This document shows positions 1 through 8,387 of a DNA stretch of 64,000 nucleotides, piece by piece. A program made the translations under genes and the position numbers. The notes beneath the pieces were generated by a model, which saw only the letters and a list, made by a program, of their open reading frames with translations, ran no database searches and was not told where the DNA came from. Source of the stretch: Corallococcus sp. AS-1-6 (GTDB lineage Bacteria; Myxococcota; Myxococcia; Myxococcales; Myxococcaceae). Numbering within the stretch: position 1 is the first letter of the stretch; each line of letters starts with the position of its first letter. Location of the stretch: the NCBI RefSeq assembly GCF_020037015.1, contig NZ_JAIQDE010000003.1, forward strand, positions 124,001-188,000. Direction: 5' to 3'.

Positions 1-1
1 C

Positions 2-589
2 CGCGAGGAGGCCGCGCCCGCGCGCACCCCCTCCCGCTTCCTGCGTGCCCGCACGGAGGAGGCTCCCGCTGCGAAGGCGGAGCCGGCCACCCCGGCCAAG
101 GGCAAGCGCAAGGTCATCCGTCCCTCGCTCCCCGCGGCCGGTGAAGGCGACGAGGCCGGCGCCTCATCCGGGGCCGCGGCGACGGACGAGGGTGTTTCGG
201 TCGCGGACCGCTTCGACGAGGCCGCGCGCGACGCGAGGCGCTCTCGTGAGCCCTGGGCCACGGAGCGCTCGGGCGGCGAGGCTGCTTCGGGCGCGAAGGC
301 GCCTCGCGAGGCCTTCACTCCGCCTTCGTTCGACTCCGAGGACCACGCCCCTGCCGCGTCACCGCACCCGGGCTTCGACCGGATCCGTGCGCTGGCCGCG
401 CAGCGGGGCCAGCTCTCCACGGGGGCGGCGCCGGGCCGCGCGGGCGCGTCCAAGAAGGTCCGCAAGGCGGCCCCTGGCGCGAGCGCGAAGGGGAAAGCCT
501 CGAAGACGTCCGCGCCGAAGAAGGCCGGCGGCTCGAAGGGCGCGGGCAAGAAGCAGGGGCGAGGCGCCCCGGGCAAGCGCAAGCGCTGA
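2..589 (+). CDS. C-terminal part of an unrecognised low-complexity basic protein (5' end outside window)
   Basis: An open frame enters from the left edge and ends at a TGA at 587-589, giving 195 residues of the C-terminus. The visible part is rich in Ala, Glu, Arg and Lys, with acidic stretches around SADRFDEAARDARR-type sequence and one more ordered-looking segment, GFDRIRALAAQRGQLS. The last 50 residues are a Lys/Gly/Ala tail ending in GKRKR. Such a tail suggests a disordered, nucleic-acid-binding extension, but no domain is visible and the N-terminal part is missing, so I assign no function. The start-bearing frame at 45-668 in another phase is a shadow of this one: its Arg/Pro-rich composition is typical of wrong frames in this DNA. 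Confidence 0.7.
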   Translation, partial: REEAAPARTPSRFLRARTEEAPAAKAEPATPAKGKRKVIRPSLPAAGEGDEAGASSGAAATDEGVSVADRFDEAARDARRSREPWATERSGGEAASGAKAPREAFTPPSFDSEDHAPAASPHPGFDRIRALAAQRGQLSTGAAPGRAGASKKVRKAAPGASAKGKASKTSAPKKAGGSKGAGKKQGRGAPGKRKR

Positions 590-640
590 ACGCGGGGCCG
601 GGGCTCCCGGCCTCGCCGCCGTTCCACTCAAGGAGGCCGT

Positions 641-859
641 GTGGGTGCTGTGCGAATCGTGGGGTTGATGCTCGCGGTGGCGGGCGGAGTGCTGCTGTTC
701 ACCGGGCTCAAGGCGCGGGACTCGCTCACGGAGCGCGCCACCGAGCTCATCACCGGCCGCAACACCGAGCAGACCACGCTCTACGTCGCGGGCGGCGGCG
801 CCGCGCTGGTGGGCGGCGTGCTGCTGGCCCTCTTCGGGGGAGGACGAGGCCGGCGTTAG
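641..859 (+). CDS. DUF3185-like small membrane protein
   Basis: A 72-residue protein with a first hydrophobic segment (about residues 5-23), a polar stretch with the pattern LTERATELITGR, and a second hydrophobic segment (about 48-66) ending in a basic tail. This two-helix layout and the central polar region match the DUF3185 family of short inner-membrane proteins of unknown function. The start is GTG at 641, just after an AAGGAGG ribosome-binding site at 630-636; a second in-frame GTG at 650 has more usual spacing and may be the true start. It lies 51 bp after the upstream frame on the same strand and could be cotranscribed with it. Confidence 0.75.
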   Translation: MGAVRIVGLMLAVAGGVLLFTGLKARDSLTERATELITGRNTEQTTLYVAGGGAALVGGVLLALFGGGRGRR

Positions 860-880
860 GCCCCGTCCCCTCCACCCGGA

Positions 881-1720
881 CTACTTGGTGGCGCCGGAGG
901 CCTGCGCGGCCTTGGCGCGCTTGGTCGCCTCGCCGAACTGCTTGGTCGCCTCGTTGGCCTGGGCCGTCAGCTCTTCAATGCGCTTGGCGTGCGCGGCGGC
1001 GCTGGCCTTGGCGGCGGCGACGCGCTCCGCGGCGGCGGGATCCACCACGGCCTTCTTGCCCTTCTCCGGCTTGGGCGGCATGGCGGCCTCGACGGCCTCC
1101 TGCTCGGCGGCCTGCTGCAGCGACTTCTCGTGCTCGATGTACTTGAACATCACGACGCGCTTGTTCAGGTACGGGTTGGGCAGGTCCGGGTTGATGGCGA
1201 TGACCTGATCATACGTCTTCAGCGCGAGCTCCAGCTCCGCGGGCACCGCGGGCGCGGACATGGAGCGGGCGCCGCCGCGCTGCGAGTGCACCTCCGCGAT
1301 CCAGCTCAGCGCGTCGGTGTCCTTCGGGTTGATCTTCAGGCACTCCTGGAAGTACTGCTCCGCCTTGTCCAGCGGGCCGTTCTTCGCGTACATCGCCGCG
1401 ACGTTGCGGTAGACGTCGGCCTTGTCCTGGGGCGTCTTCGCGTAGTCCAGCAGCTTCAGCGCGGCCTGCGCGGCCTCGTCCGTCTGGCCCGCCTGCATGT
1501 GCGCGAAGGCCTTCTTCTCCCAGACCTTCTCCTGGTTCGGGTCGATCTTCAGCGACTCCTCGTACTCCTTCACCGCCTCCGCGTAGTTCTTGTCGGCGAG
1601 GAAGTTGGTGCCCTTGACCCGGTGCTCCTTGGCCTTCTCTTCCTTCTCATCGGCGCAGCCGAAGGAACCGCCCAGGGTCAGCACACCCAGCATCAAACCC
1701 ACGCTACCCAGCCGCTTCAT
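881..1720 (-). CDS. TPR-repeat lipoprotein
   Basis: A 279-residue exported protein. I chose the ATG at 1720 because it opens directly into a signal peptide (MKRLGSVGLMLGVLTLG) with lipobox SFGC; the upstream ATG at 1774 would add an Arg-rich leader before it. The mature protein has tetratricopeptide repeats over about residues 30-200 (patterns such as NYAEAVKEYEESLKIDP and LDKAEQYFQECLKINP). The C-terminus is a long Ala/Lys/Glu-rich helix likely to form a coiled coil. TPR lipoproteins usually scaffold protein-protein contacts in the periplasm; the partner is unknown. It runs convergent to the DUF3185 gene. Confidence 0.85.
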   Translation of the reverse strand: MKRLGSVGLMLGVLTLGGSFGCADEKEEKAKEHRVKGTNFLADKNYAEAVKEYEESLKIDPNQEKVWEKKAFAHMQAGQTDEAAQAALKLLDYAKTPQDKADVYRNVAAMYAKNGPLDKAEQYFQECLKINPKDTDALSWIAEVHSQRGGARSMSAPAVPAELELALKTYDQVIAINPDLPNPYLNKRVVMFKYIEHEKSLQQAAEQEAVEAAMPPKPEKGKKAVVDPAAAERVAAAKASAAAHAKRIEELTAQANEATKQFGEATKRAKAAQASGATK

Positions 1721-1840
1721 GCCCAATGCCTTTCGTGAAGTTCCAGGGGCACGTCCCAGCCGGGGGCCCCACATGGCGCGGAATATACCCGAACTCGCCT
1801 CGTGTACCCCCGTCCTGAAGGCCGGGGCCGCGAGGGCGCC

Positions 1841-2782
1841 TCAGGAGCGTGCGCGCGCGAGCAGGGAGACGAGCAGGGGCGCGCCCAGGGCGGCCGTCAC
1901 CACTCCCACGGGCAATTCACGCCCGGGGAGGATCAGCCGCGCCGACGCATCGCACAACGCGAGGAACGCGGCCCCCACCACCACGGATCCGGGCAGCAGC
2001 ACCCGGCGGCTCACACCGAGCGTCCGGCGCACCAGGTGCGGGACGATGAGCTCCACGAAGGCGATGGGGCCGCACCACGCGACGCAGGCGGCGACGCCCA
2101 GCGCCCCCAGGCCGATGGCCACCGTGCGCACGCGGCGGACGGGGACGCCCTGGGACTCGGCGTGTTCCTCGCCGGCGATGAACACCTCCAGCGCGCGGGT
2201 GAGGGCGAGCAGCCCCACGACGGTGACGGCCGCGAACGGGGTGAGCAGCCGCACGCCCGAGTAGCCCACCTGCGGCAGGTGGCCGAGCGACCAGCGCATG
2301 GCGGCCATGAGCTCGGCGGAGTCCGCGGTGAACTGCAGGCCGGTGGCGATGGCGCTCGCGGCCATGGAGCAGGCGATGCCGGCGAGCACCACGTCGTTCA
2401 TCCGCACGCGGCGGCCCGCGGCGATGGCGGCCACCACCAGGCTGACGCCGAGCGCCCCCAGGAAGGCCGCGGCGGTGATGAGCGGCAGCCAGCCCGACGC
2501 CAGCCGCGCCCCCAGGATGATGGCCACCAGCGCGCCCAGGGTCGCCCCCGCGGTGGTGCCCACGGTGCTGGGCGCGGCGAGCGGGTTCGCGAAGAGGGAC
2601 TGGTACACCGCGCCCACCAGCGACAGCGTCCCGCCCACCAGCATGGCCATCAGCGTGCGGGGCACGCGCAGTTGCCAGAAGACGAAGTCCGCCGAGTCCG
2701 GGGTGAGCCCCGGCCCGATGAACGGCGCCATCGCGCACGCGGCCGCGCAGACCGCCACGAGGAGCCAGGCCTTCACCTTCAC
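1841..2782 (-). CDS. btuC: BtuC/FecCD-type ABC transporter permease
   Basis: A 313-residue integral membrane protein of the FecCD family, which forms the dimeric channel for cobalamin, haem or siderophore import. Typical features are the early RVPRTLMAMLVGG motif, a FANPLAAPSTVGTTAG segment, the cytoplasmic coupling region and about ten hydrophobic helices, ending with the family's LPHLVRR-like segment (VPHLVRRTLG) and GRELPVGVVTA. The start is a GTG at 2782 overlapping the TGA of the ATPase gene by four bases (GTGA), so translation is probably coupled. A longer open frame upstream in the same phase overlaps the ATPase gene and is a shadow. It is the last gene of the three-gene importer operon. 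Confidence 0.93.
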   Translation of the reverse strand: MKVKAWLLVAVCAAACAMAPFIGPGLTPDSADFVFWQLRVPRTLMAMLVGGTLSLVGAVYQSLFANPLAAPSTVGTTAGATLGALVAIILGARLASGWLPLITAAAFLGALGVSLVVAAIAAGRRVRMNDVVLAGIACSMAASAIATGLQFTADSAELMAAMRWSLGHLPQVGYSGVRLLTPFAAVTVVGLLALTRALEVFIAGEEHAESQGVPVRRVRTVAIGLGALGVAACVAWCGPIAFVELIVPHLVRRTLGVSRRVLLPGSVVVGAAFLALCDASARLILPGRELPVGVVTAALGAPLLVSLLARARS

Positions 2783-3573
2783 GGAGCACCTCCGCTCCGG
2801 GGCAGGCCCACGAAGACGCGGTGCCCCTCCACGGACATCCCGTGCATGCGCACGCCGAACAGCTCGCCCAGCCGTTCGCCCAGGTCGGGGGCGTCGAGGC
2901 TCCGGTCGAAGGCCACGCGGCCCTGGGACAGGCCCACGACGCGGGGCGCGCGGGTGCCCGGGGCGTGGGCGTGGGAGAGCACGTTGACGTCGTGGGTGAC
3001 GCAGAGGATGCCGCGCCCCGCGCGCCAGAGGTGGCCCATGCGCGCGTACAGCTCCAACTGCTGCGCGGGGTCCAGGAAGTTGGCGGGCTCGTCCAGCAGC
3101 ACCAACGGCGTCTCCTGCGCGAGCAGGCCCGCGACCGCCACGCGCTGCCGCTCTCCGCCGGACAGCTCCGTGATGGGACGCAGGGCGAAGGATTGGGCGC
3201 CTGCCTCCGCCAGCGCCTGGTGCGCCGCCGTCTCGGAGGCCCGGCGGGATTCGGGGAAGCGGTAGCGCGCGGAGACGACCTGCTCCAGGGCGGTGATGGG
3301 CTCGGCGGCCTCCAGCCGCTGGGGCAGCCACGCGAGCCGCGCGGCGCGCTCCCGGGGGGCGAGCCTCGACACGTCCTGCCCGTCCACGAACGCATGTCCG
3401 GCATCCGGACGCAGCAGGCCCAGCGCCACGCGCAGGAGCGTGGACTTGCCCGCGCCGTTGGGTCCGACGATGGCCACGAAGTCACCGGGGGCCACGCGCA
3501 GGGACACGCTGTCCAGCAGCGTCCGCCCCCGCGCCCGCACCGTCACCGCGTCCAGCGTCAGCCCGGCCGTCAT
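2779..3573 (-). CDS. btuD: BtuD/FecE-type ABC transporter ATP-binding protein
   Basis: A 264-residue ABC ATPase energising the adjacent BtuC-like permease. It shows Walker A GPNGAGKS (residues 37-44), the Q-loop WLPQR, the signature LSGGERQR, Walker B LVLLDEP and the switch His in CVTHD. Its length is normal for the BtuD/FecE/FhuC subfamily. The ATG at 3573 overlaps the stop of the binding-protein gene (ATGA) and its stop overlaps the permease start, so all three subunits are translationally coupled. The order binding protein, ATPase, permease differs from the more common binding protein, permease, ATPase order. Confidence 0.95.
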   Translation of the reverse strand: MTAGLTLDAVTVRARGRTLLDSVSLRVAPGDFVAIVGPNGAGKSTLLRVALGLLRPDAGHAFVDGQDVSRLAPRERAARLAWLPQRLEAAEPITALEQVVSARYRFPESRRASETAAHQALAEAGAQSFALRPITELSGGERQRVAVAGLLAQETPLVLLDEPANFLDPAQQLELYARMGHLWRAGRGILCVTHDVNVLSHAHAPGTRAPRVVGLSQGRVAFDRSLDAPDLGERLGELFGVRMHGMSVEGHRVFVGLPRSGGAP

Positions 3574-4439
3574 CGCGTGGAGGGCAGGGTGCCCAGGGCG
3601 GCGCGGAGCCGCTCGACGACGTCGAGGATGGCGGGCCCGGTGGACTGCACGTCGGGTCCGATGACCAGCCGCACCCGGTCCTCCCGCGCCGCGCGCAGGC
3701 CGGTGAGCTGCTTCCAGGGGGCCAGCACCTGCGCCTGCTTCGCGGCGTCCAGGGCCGGCGCGCTGATCAGCACCAGCACCGCGTCCGGATCCAACGCGAT
3801 GACGCCCTCCAGCGACAGGTTGGGAGGCCCGGTGACGTCCTCCGCGACGGCGTTGCGAGCCCCCGCGGCCTCCAGCGCGGCGCCGTGCAGCGACGCGCGC
3901 TTCATGTACCAGACCTCGGACAGCGTGCCTCCCGTGTCTCCCAGCACCAGCAGCACGCGGGGGGCGTCCTTCGGCGCGGGGCGCGACAGCGTCTGGTGCA
4001 GCTTCCGCGCGAGCTCGGTGGCCTGGGGCTCGCGGCCGCTCAGCCGGCCCAGCTCCTTCACGCTCTCCACCACCTCCGGGAGCGACGTCCAGGGCAGCAC
4101 CTTCAGCGGCGCGAGCGCGGAGAGCGATTCCGCGGGGGCCTGCTTCACCTGCTGATCCACGAGCAGCGTGGGCTTGAGCTTCGCGATGGCCTCGAAGTTC
4201 GGCGCGAAGGTGGTGCCCACCCTGGGCAGGGCGGGCGTGCCCTGGGGCAGGACGGTGTAGTCGGACACGCCCACGAGCTCCGCGCCCGCGCCCAGCGCGA
4301 ACAGCGTCTCCGTGACGGAGGGGGACAGCGAGACGATCCGCCGCGCCTGGGCCTCCGGAGCGGGCGGCGCCGGACGCTGGCAGCCCGCCGCGAGCGCTAT
4401 CACCACGCAGAGCAGGGAGGGGAGGCGGAAGAGACTCAT
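3570..4439 (-). CDS. btuF: BtuF-like periplasmic substrate-binding lipoprotein
   Basis: A 289-residue lipoprotein that should capture the ligand (cobalamin by closest resemblance) and hand it to the BtuC/BtuD-like pair. The ATG at 4439 starts a signal peptide with lipobox LAAGC. The mature protein begins with RIVSLSPSVTETLFALG, the hallmark of the BtuF/helical-backbone binding proteins, and ends with a long helix and a DVVERLRAAL segment. The frame remains open upstream to 4712 but lacks the signal peptide there. The 103-bp gap to the divergent deacetylase gene is too short and shows no B12-box, so I see no cobalamin riboswitch; haem or a siderophore remains a possible ligand. Confidence 0.88.
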   Translation of the reverse strand: MSLFRLPSLLCVVIALAAGCQRPAPPAPEAQARRIVSLSPSVTETLFALGAGAELVGVSDYTVLPQGTPALPRVGTTFAPNFEAIAKLKPTLLVDQQVKQAPAESLSALAPLKVLPWTSLPEVVESVKELGRLSGREPQATELARKLHQTLSRPAPKDAPRVLLVLGDTGGTLSEVWYMKRASLHGAALEAAGARNAVAEDVTGPPNLSLEGVIALDPDAVLVLISAPALDAAKQAQVLAPWKQLTGLRAAREDRVRLVIGPDVQSTGPAILDVVERLRAALGTLPSTR

Positions 4440-4542
4440 GGGCGGGCCGACTTCTAACACGCGGGTCGCGGGAAGCAGCGTCTGGGTTTCGCTCGGGAGG
4501 CGCGGATATCCTGGGGACTCCTCACAGGGGGAATACCCGGAC

Positions 4543-5751
4543 ATGGCTTGGATGAATGGGATGCCGCGCGCGTTCTGCGCCGCGGCGCTGCTCTGCACCA
4601 CCTCGGCGTTCGCCGCGTCGCCGTTCGCGGAAGGGATGATCTCCATCACGTTGGATGACGGGTGGAGCACGCAGTACACGCTGGCGCGGCCGGCGCTGAA
4701 GTCGCGGAACATCCCCGCGACGTACTACCTGGTCACCGACGCGGTGGCGCAGGGGTGGGGCGGCTACATGAGCCTCGCGCAGGTGCAGACGCTCAAGGCG
4801 GAGGGCAACGAGATCGCCAGCCACACGCGCACGCACGCGGACCTCACGTCGCTGACGCCCGCGCAGCTCACGTCGGAGCTGCATGACTCGCGCGCGTGGC
4901 TGGAGGCGAACGTGGGGGCGATGTGCGGCAGGGACTTCGCGTCCCCCTACGGCGCGTACGACGCGACGGTGATGACGGCCTTGAAGGCGGAGTACGCCAG
5001 CCACCGCACCATCAACGCGGGCCGCAACCATCGCGACACGGTCATCTACGAGCTGCGCGCCAACGACGTGTCGAGCGCGGTGACGGTGGCGCAGGTGAAG
5101 GGGTGGATCAACCAGGCCATCGCGGAGAAGAGCTGGCTCATCATCCTCTTCCACGAGTTCACCAGCGGCACGCCCACGCGGGAGACGCAGTACAAGACGA
5201 CGAACTTCGCCAGCATCCTCAACTACGTGCAGTCCACGGGCATCCGCGCCGTGACGGTGGAGCAGGGGCTCGCGCTGTCGGACGGCCTCACGGAGGCGCT
5301 GCCGTCGGTGGGCACGGTCGTCTACGACGACGCGATGGGCAGCGGCTTCCAGGACTGGAGCTGGGCGACGCACGACCTGGACCAGGCCGTCACGGTGCAC
5401 TCCGGCTCCACGGCGGTCGGCTTCGAGCCGGACTTCTGGGAGGCGCTGATGTTCCACCACCCGGGGCTGGACCTGTCGCAGTACCAGTCCGTCGACCTCT
5501 GGGTGCACGGAGGCACGACGGGCGGGCAGCAGGTGCGGCTGGCGCTCTACAACGGCGGCACGCCGCTGGGCAGCATGAGCCTGGAGACGGCGCTGGGGCA
5601 CCCCATCGCGGCGGGGACCTGGCAGAAGGTCTCCATCCCGCTGAGCGCCCTGGGCGCGACGTCCGGCACGGTGGATGACTTCTACGTGATGGACGAATCC
5701 GGCGCGGATCAGGGCACGCTGTACGTGGACGACTTCGTGCTCGTGCCGTAG
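4543..5751 (+). CDS. Secreted polysaccharide deacetylase with C-terminal carbohydrate-binding-like domain
   Basis: A 402-residue secreted enzyme. An N-terminal signal peptide (about residues 1-25, ending SAFAAS) precedes a NodB-fold carbohydrate esterase 4 domain. Motif 1 is TLDDGWS (Asp38, Asp39), motif 2 is SHTRTH (metal ligands His94 and His98), motif 3 is SPYGAYD, and a late LFHEF supplies the last catalytic segment. CE4 enzymes remove N-acetyl or O-acetyl groups from chitin, peptidoglycan or similar polymers. The final 120 residues form a beta-rich module resembling carbohydrate-binding domains. The start at 4543 follows an AGGGGGAA ribosome-binding site. It faces a secreted GH16 enzyme across a shared terminator, which fits degradation of prey or fungal polysaccharide. 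Confidence 0.9.
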   Translation: MAWMNGMPRAFCAAALLCTTSAFAASPFAEGMISITLDDGWSTQYTLARPALKSRNIPATYYLVTDAVAQGWGGYMSLAQVQTLKAEGNEIASHTRTHADLTSLTPAQLTSELHDSRAWLEANVGAMCGRDFASPYGAYDATVMTALKAEYASHRTINAGRNHRDTVIYELRANDVSSAVTVAQVKGWINQAIAEKSWLIILFHEFTSGTPTRETQYKTTNFASILNYVQSTGIRAVTVEQGLALSDGLTEALPSVGTVVYDDAMGSGFQDWSWATHDLDQAVTVHSGSTAVGFEPDFWEALMFHHPGLDLSQYQSVDLWVHGGTTGGQQVRLALYNGGTPLGSMSLETALGHPIAAGTWQKVSIPLSALGATSGTVDDFYVMDESGADQGTLYVDDFVLVP

Positions 5752-5764
5752 TCCTCGAGCCACC

Positions 5765-5794
5765 GCGCGCGCCGGTGTCCTTTCCGGCGCGCGC
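5765..5794. terminator. Bidirectional stem-loop between convergent genes
   Basis: A perfect 11-bp stem (GCGCGCGCCGG with CCGGCGCGCGC) and an 8-nt loop sit in the 59-bp gap between the deacetylase and GH16 stop codons. There is no clear T-run, so it may act as a weak or factor-assisted terminator for both genes. Confidence 0.6.
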
Positions 5795-5810
5795 GTGAAG
5801 ACAGCCGGGC

Positions 5811-7166
5811 CTACAGCTTGATCAACTCCACGTCATCCATGTGGATGAAGTTGGAGCCGTTGTGGGCCGGTGACTTGCTGTGCAGCCCGAACTCCAGGTA
5901 GCCGTTGGTGACGCTGATGGCGGGCGTCTCCAGCAGCGTGTAGTTGCCGTAGGTGCCCAGGTTGGTGATGGCCGGAGCGCAGTCCCCGCAGTTCTTCACC
6001 TGGAAGCGCGCGAAGTCGAACGTGCCTCCCTTGCGGAACCAGGCGCGCAGCTTGTAGTTGCCCGCCGCCAGGCCCGACTTCGTCTGGTACGTCCACGCCT
6101 CGTAGGCCGCCGCGGACGTCCAGTGCGTCAGGTGGTAGCTGCCCGAGTGCCCGCCGTTGTACGTCTCCGAGAACGCCGCCGCGCCCGTGCCGTTCGGGCT
6201 CCAGGTGGTCCAGCCCGTCATGCCCTGCTCGAAGCCCGGGTTGGTGAGCCCCAGCGACTGCGAGCCCCCCGGCTGGTACCAGCGCACCCACTCCACCTCC
6301 ATCGTCTTCTTCGCGCCCCAGGCCAGGTCGATGGAGGCCGGCGCCGGGTTCCCGTACCAGACGCCGCCCAGCGCCAGGTTCAGGATGAGGTAGTGGTTCT
6401 GCTGGAACTCCGACTCGTTGTGGTTGAACGTGGCCGTGGACACGAAGTCCTTGTCCAGGCGGAACACGATGGTGTTCGCCGTCCACTCCACCTCGTACGT
6501 GTGGAAGTCCTGCGACAGGTCCACGCCGCGGCTCGCGCCCGTGCCCCAGTCCGCGTTGCCGTTGTTGTACCAGTGCAGCGCGGACTTCATCCACGTGGGC
6601 TCCGTGGACTTCCACTCCAGGATGTCGATCTCTCCCGCCGCCGGCCAGCCCGCGCTCTGGACGTTCGAGCCCAGCGTCCAGAACGCCGGCCACATGCCGT
6701 AGCCCGGCGGGACCTTGATACTCGCGACGATCTTCCCGTAGCGCCCCTCCACCTTGCCCTTGGTGTGGATGCGGCCGGAATAAAACGACCGGTACTGCCC
6801 CGGGCAGCGCGAGTCCGTGGGGTTGTCCGCCGTGCGCTCCGCCGAGATGATCAGCTTGCCGTTGGCCACCGCCACGTTCTGCGCGCGCGGGAACTCCAGC
6901 TCACCCGTGCCGAAGTTGCAGTTGTTGGTCACCGGATCCCAGTTGCTCGTCAGCACGTTCCACGCGCCCGTGTTCAGCGCTGTGCCCGTGAAGTCGTCCT
7001 GCCACGCCAGCGACCACCCCGAGCCCGGGTCGTACGCGCGCTCGCCCTGCTGCGTCTGCCCGTAACCTTCCGCCTCCACCGGGGCGGCCTCCGGCTCGGG
7101 AGAACAGCCGGAGAGGGTGGTCAGGAGTCCTGCGGCGACAAGGCCTGCTCGAAAGGGGCGGTGCAT
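5811..7166 (-). CDS. Glycoside hydrolase family 16 lipoprotein (beta-1,3-glucanase type)
   Basis: A 451-residue lipoprotein with signal peptide and lipobox LSGC. The catalytic GH16 domain spans about residues 45-310. It holds the retaining-mechanism motif EIDILE near residue 176 (nucleophile Glu, helper Asp, acid/base Glu) and the flanking WPAFWTLG and HYLILNLALGG segments typical of laminarinases and endo-beta-1,3-glucanases. A C-terminal domain of about 140 residues resembles a galactose-binding-like carbohydrate-binding module. The start ATG at 7166 and its GGAG ribosome-binding site lie in the 3' arm of a perfect inverted repeat (7164-7196), suggesting translational control. The likely substrate is fungal or bacterial beta-glucan; the exact linkage is not visible. 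Confidence 0.9.
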   Translation of the reverse strand: MHRPFRAGLVAAGLLTTLSGCSPEPEAAPVEAEGYGQTQQGERAYDPGSGWSLAWQDDFTGTALNTGAWNVLTSNWDPVTNNCNFGTGELEFPRAQNVAVANGKLIISAERTADNPTDSRCPGQYRSFYSGRIHTKGKVEGRYGKIVASIKVPPGYGMWPAFWTLGSNVQSAGWPAAGEIDILEWKSTEPTWMKSALHWYNNGNADWGTGASRGVDLSQDFHTYEVEWTANTIVFRLDKDFVSTATFNHNESEFQQNHYLILNLALGGVWYGNPAPASIDLAWGAKKTMEVEWVRWYQPGGSQSLGLTNPGFEQGMTGWTTWSPNGTGAAAFSETYNGGHSGSYHLTHWTSAAAYEAWTYQTKSGLAAGNYKLRAWFRKGGTFDFARFQVKNCGDCAPAITNLGTYGNYTLLETPAISVTNGYLEFGLHSKSPAHNGSNFIHMDDVELIKL

Positions 7167-7196
7167 GAATGCTCCGGGGTAGGGGGAGCATTCATG
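7164..7196 (-). promoter_or_regulatory. Perfect inverted repeat covering the GH16 ribosome-binding site and start codon
   Basis: On the minus strand the leader reads CATGAATGCTCC, nine bases, then GGAGCATTCATG: a perfect 12-bp inverted repeat. The 3' arm contains the GGAG Shine-Dalgarno and the AUG used by the GH16 gene, so the hairpin would hide both. It could equally be a DNA operator. Confidence 0.65.
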
Positions 7197-7239
7197 TTTG
7201 CCGGTTTTGACGCGTATTGCCAGGAGGTCTGGAAGAACC

Positions 7240-8232
7240 TCAGCCGAGCCATTGGGGATTCTGGACGGTTCCGTCGAAGTGGTGGCTCGTCTTGTACTTC
7301 TCGTAGGCGCCGTCCTGGGCCGCGTCCTTCGTCCTGGCGAGCAGGGCCTGGACCTCCTTTTCGTTCAGGGGCTTGAAGGTGCGCGCGGCGGTCAGCGCCT
7401 GCTGCAGGCGCTCCTGCGAGTCGATGCCGGTGATGACGACGCTGACGGGCAGGGACAGGTTGTAGCGGAGACACTCGGGCGCGGTGACGGTCTTGCTGTC
7501 CAGGATGAACGGGTCGCCCATGGACTTCATGGCGAGCACGCCAATGCCTTCCTTCACGAGCACGGGCAGCACGCGCTTCTCGAAGCTGTTGAAGTGGGCG
7601 TCCATGACGTTGAGGGGCATCTGCACGGTGTCGAAGCGGAAGCCGTGCTTCTTCGCCGTCTCCAGCATCTTCAGGTGGATGTCCGGCGACTTGTGGCCGG
7701 TGAAGCCCAGGAAGCGCGCCTTGCCGGCCTTCTGCGCGTCCTTCATCGCCTCGATGGCGCCGCCTTCGGCGAAGGCCCGGTCGGGGTCGTTGTCGCGGAT
7801 GACTTCGTGGAGCTGGAGCAGGTCCAGGTGGTCCGTCTGGAGCCGCTGGAGGGACTCGTCGATCTGCTTCACGGCGGTCTTCTTGTCGCGGCCGTCGATC
7901 TTCGTCATCAGGAAGGCCTTGGCGCGGTAGCCGTCGCGCAGCGCCTTGCCCATGCGCTCCTCGCTCTTGCCGTCGTTGTAGTCCCAGCAGTTGTCCAGGA
8001 AGTTGATGCCCTGGTCCAACGCGCCGCGGATGAGCGCGAGGCTCTCCGACTCCTCCTTCTGCTTGCCGATGTGGAAGCCCCCGAGCCCGATGCACGACAC
8101 CTCCTGGCCGGTGCGGCCCAGCTTGCGGCGGGGGACGGCGGGCGCATTCTTCGCCTTCTTGGGCGAAGCCCCGAGCACGGGCGGGGCAACCATCAGCGAC
8201 AGCGTCGCGGCGAGGAATTCCTTCCGGGTCAT
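7240..8232 (-). CDS. Aldo/keto reductase, exported or membrane-attached form
   Basis: A 330-residue NAD(P)H-dependent oxidoreductase of the aldo/keto reductase superfamily. An N-terminal hydrophobic leader (TRKEFLAATLSLMVAPPVLG) suggests export. The barrel starts at RRKLGRTGQEVSCIGLGG. The catalytic tetrad is visible as Asp and Tyr in LDNCWDYNDG, Lys in LMTKIDG and His in LLQLHEV. I chose ATG 8232 because it opens into this leader, while the longer frame to 8361 adds an unlike N-terminus. Substrate unknown. It lies 73 bp before the GH16 gene on the same strand and is divergent from the iron-transporter operon. Confidence 0.88.
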   Translation of the reverse strand: MTRKEFLAATLSLMVAPPVLGASPKKAKNAPAVPRRKLGRTGQEVSCIGLGGFHIGKQKEESESLALIRGALDQGINFLDNCWDYNDGKSEERMGKALRDGYRAKAFLMTKIDGRDKKTAVKQIDESLQRLQTDHLDLLQLHEVIRDNDPDRAFAEGGAIEAMKDAQKAGKARFLGFTGHKSPDIHLKMLETAKKHGFRFDTVQMPLNVMDAHFNSFEKRVLPVLVKEGIGVLAMKSMGDPFILDSKTVTAPECLRYNLSLPVSVVITGIDSQERLQQALTAARTFKPLNEKEVQALLARTKDAAQDGAYEKYKTSHHFDGTVQNPQWLG

Positions 8233-8387
8233 GCGCGGGCGTCCTTCCCGAGAGCAGGTATCGTCTGGGAGGCCGACGTTGGGACCGGGCGACGCCCGGG
8301 ACAACGGGCGCGCGGGCCGAGTGTGCAGGAGCCACCGCTGCGGACCAGGTGTGCAGGGCACGCGGGTGCCGCATAATCGACACCCGC

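Noticed and set aside
1802-3265. Long plus-strand open frame opposite the cobalamin-type transporter
   Set aside because: It is the antisense shadow of the permease and ATPase genes, with His/Arg/Gly-rich composition and no recognisable domain.
4440-4542. Cobalamin riboswitch before the BtuF-like gene
   Set aside because: The gap is only 103 bp, shared with a divergent gene, and no B12-box-like conserved core could be found.
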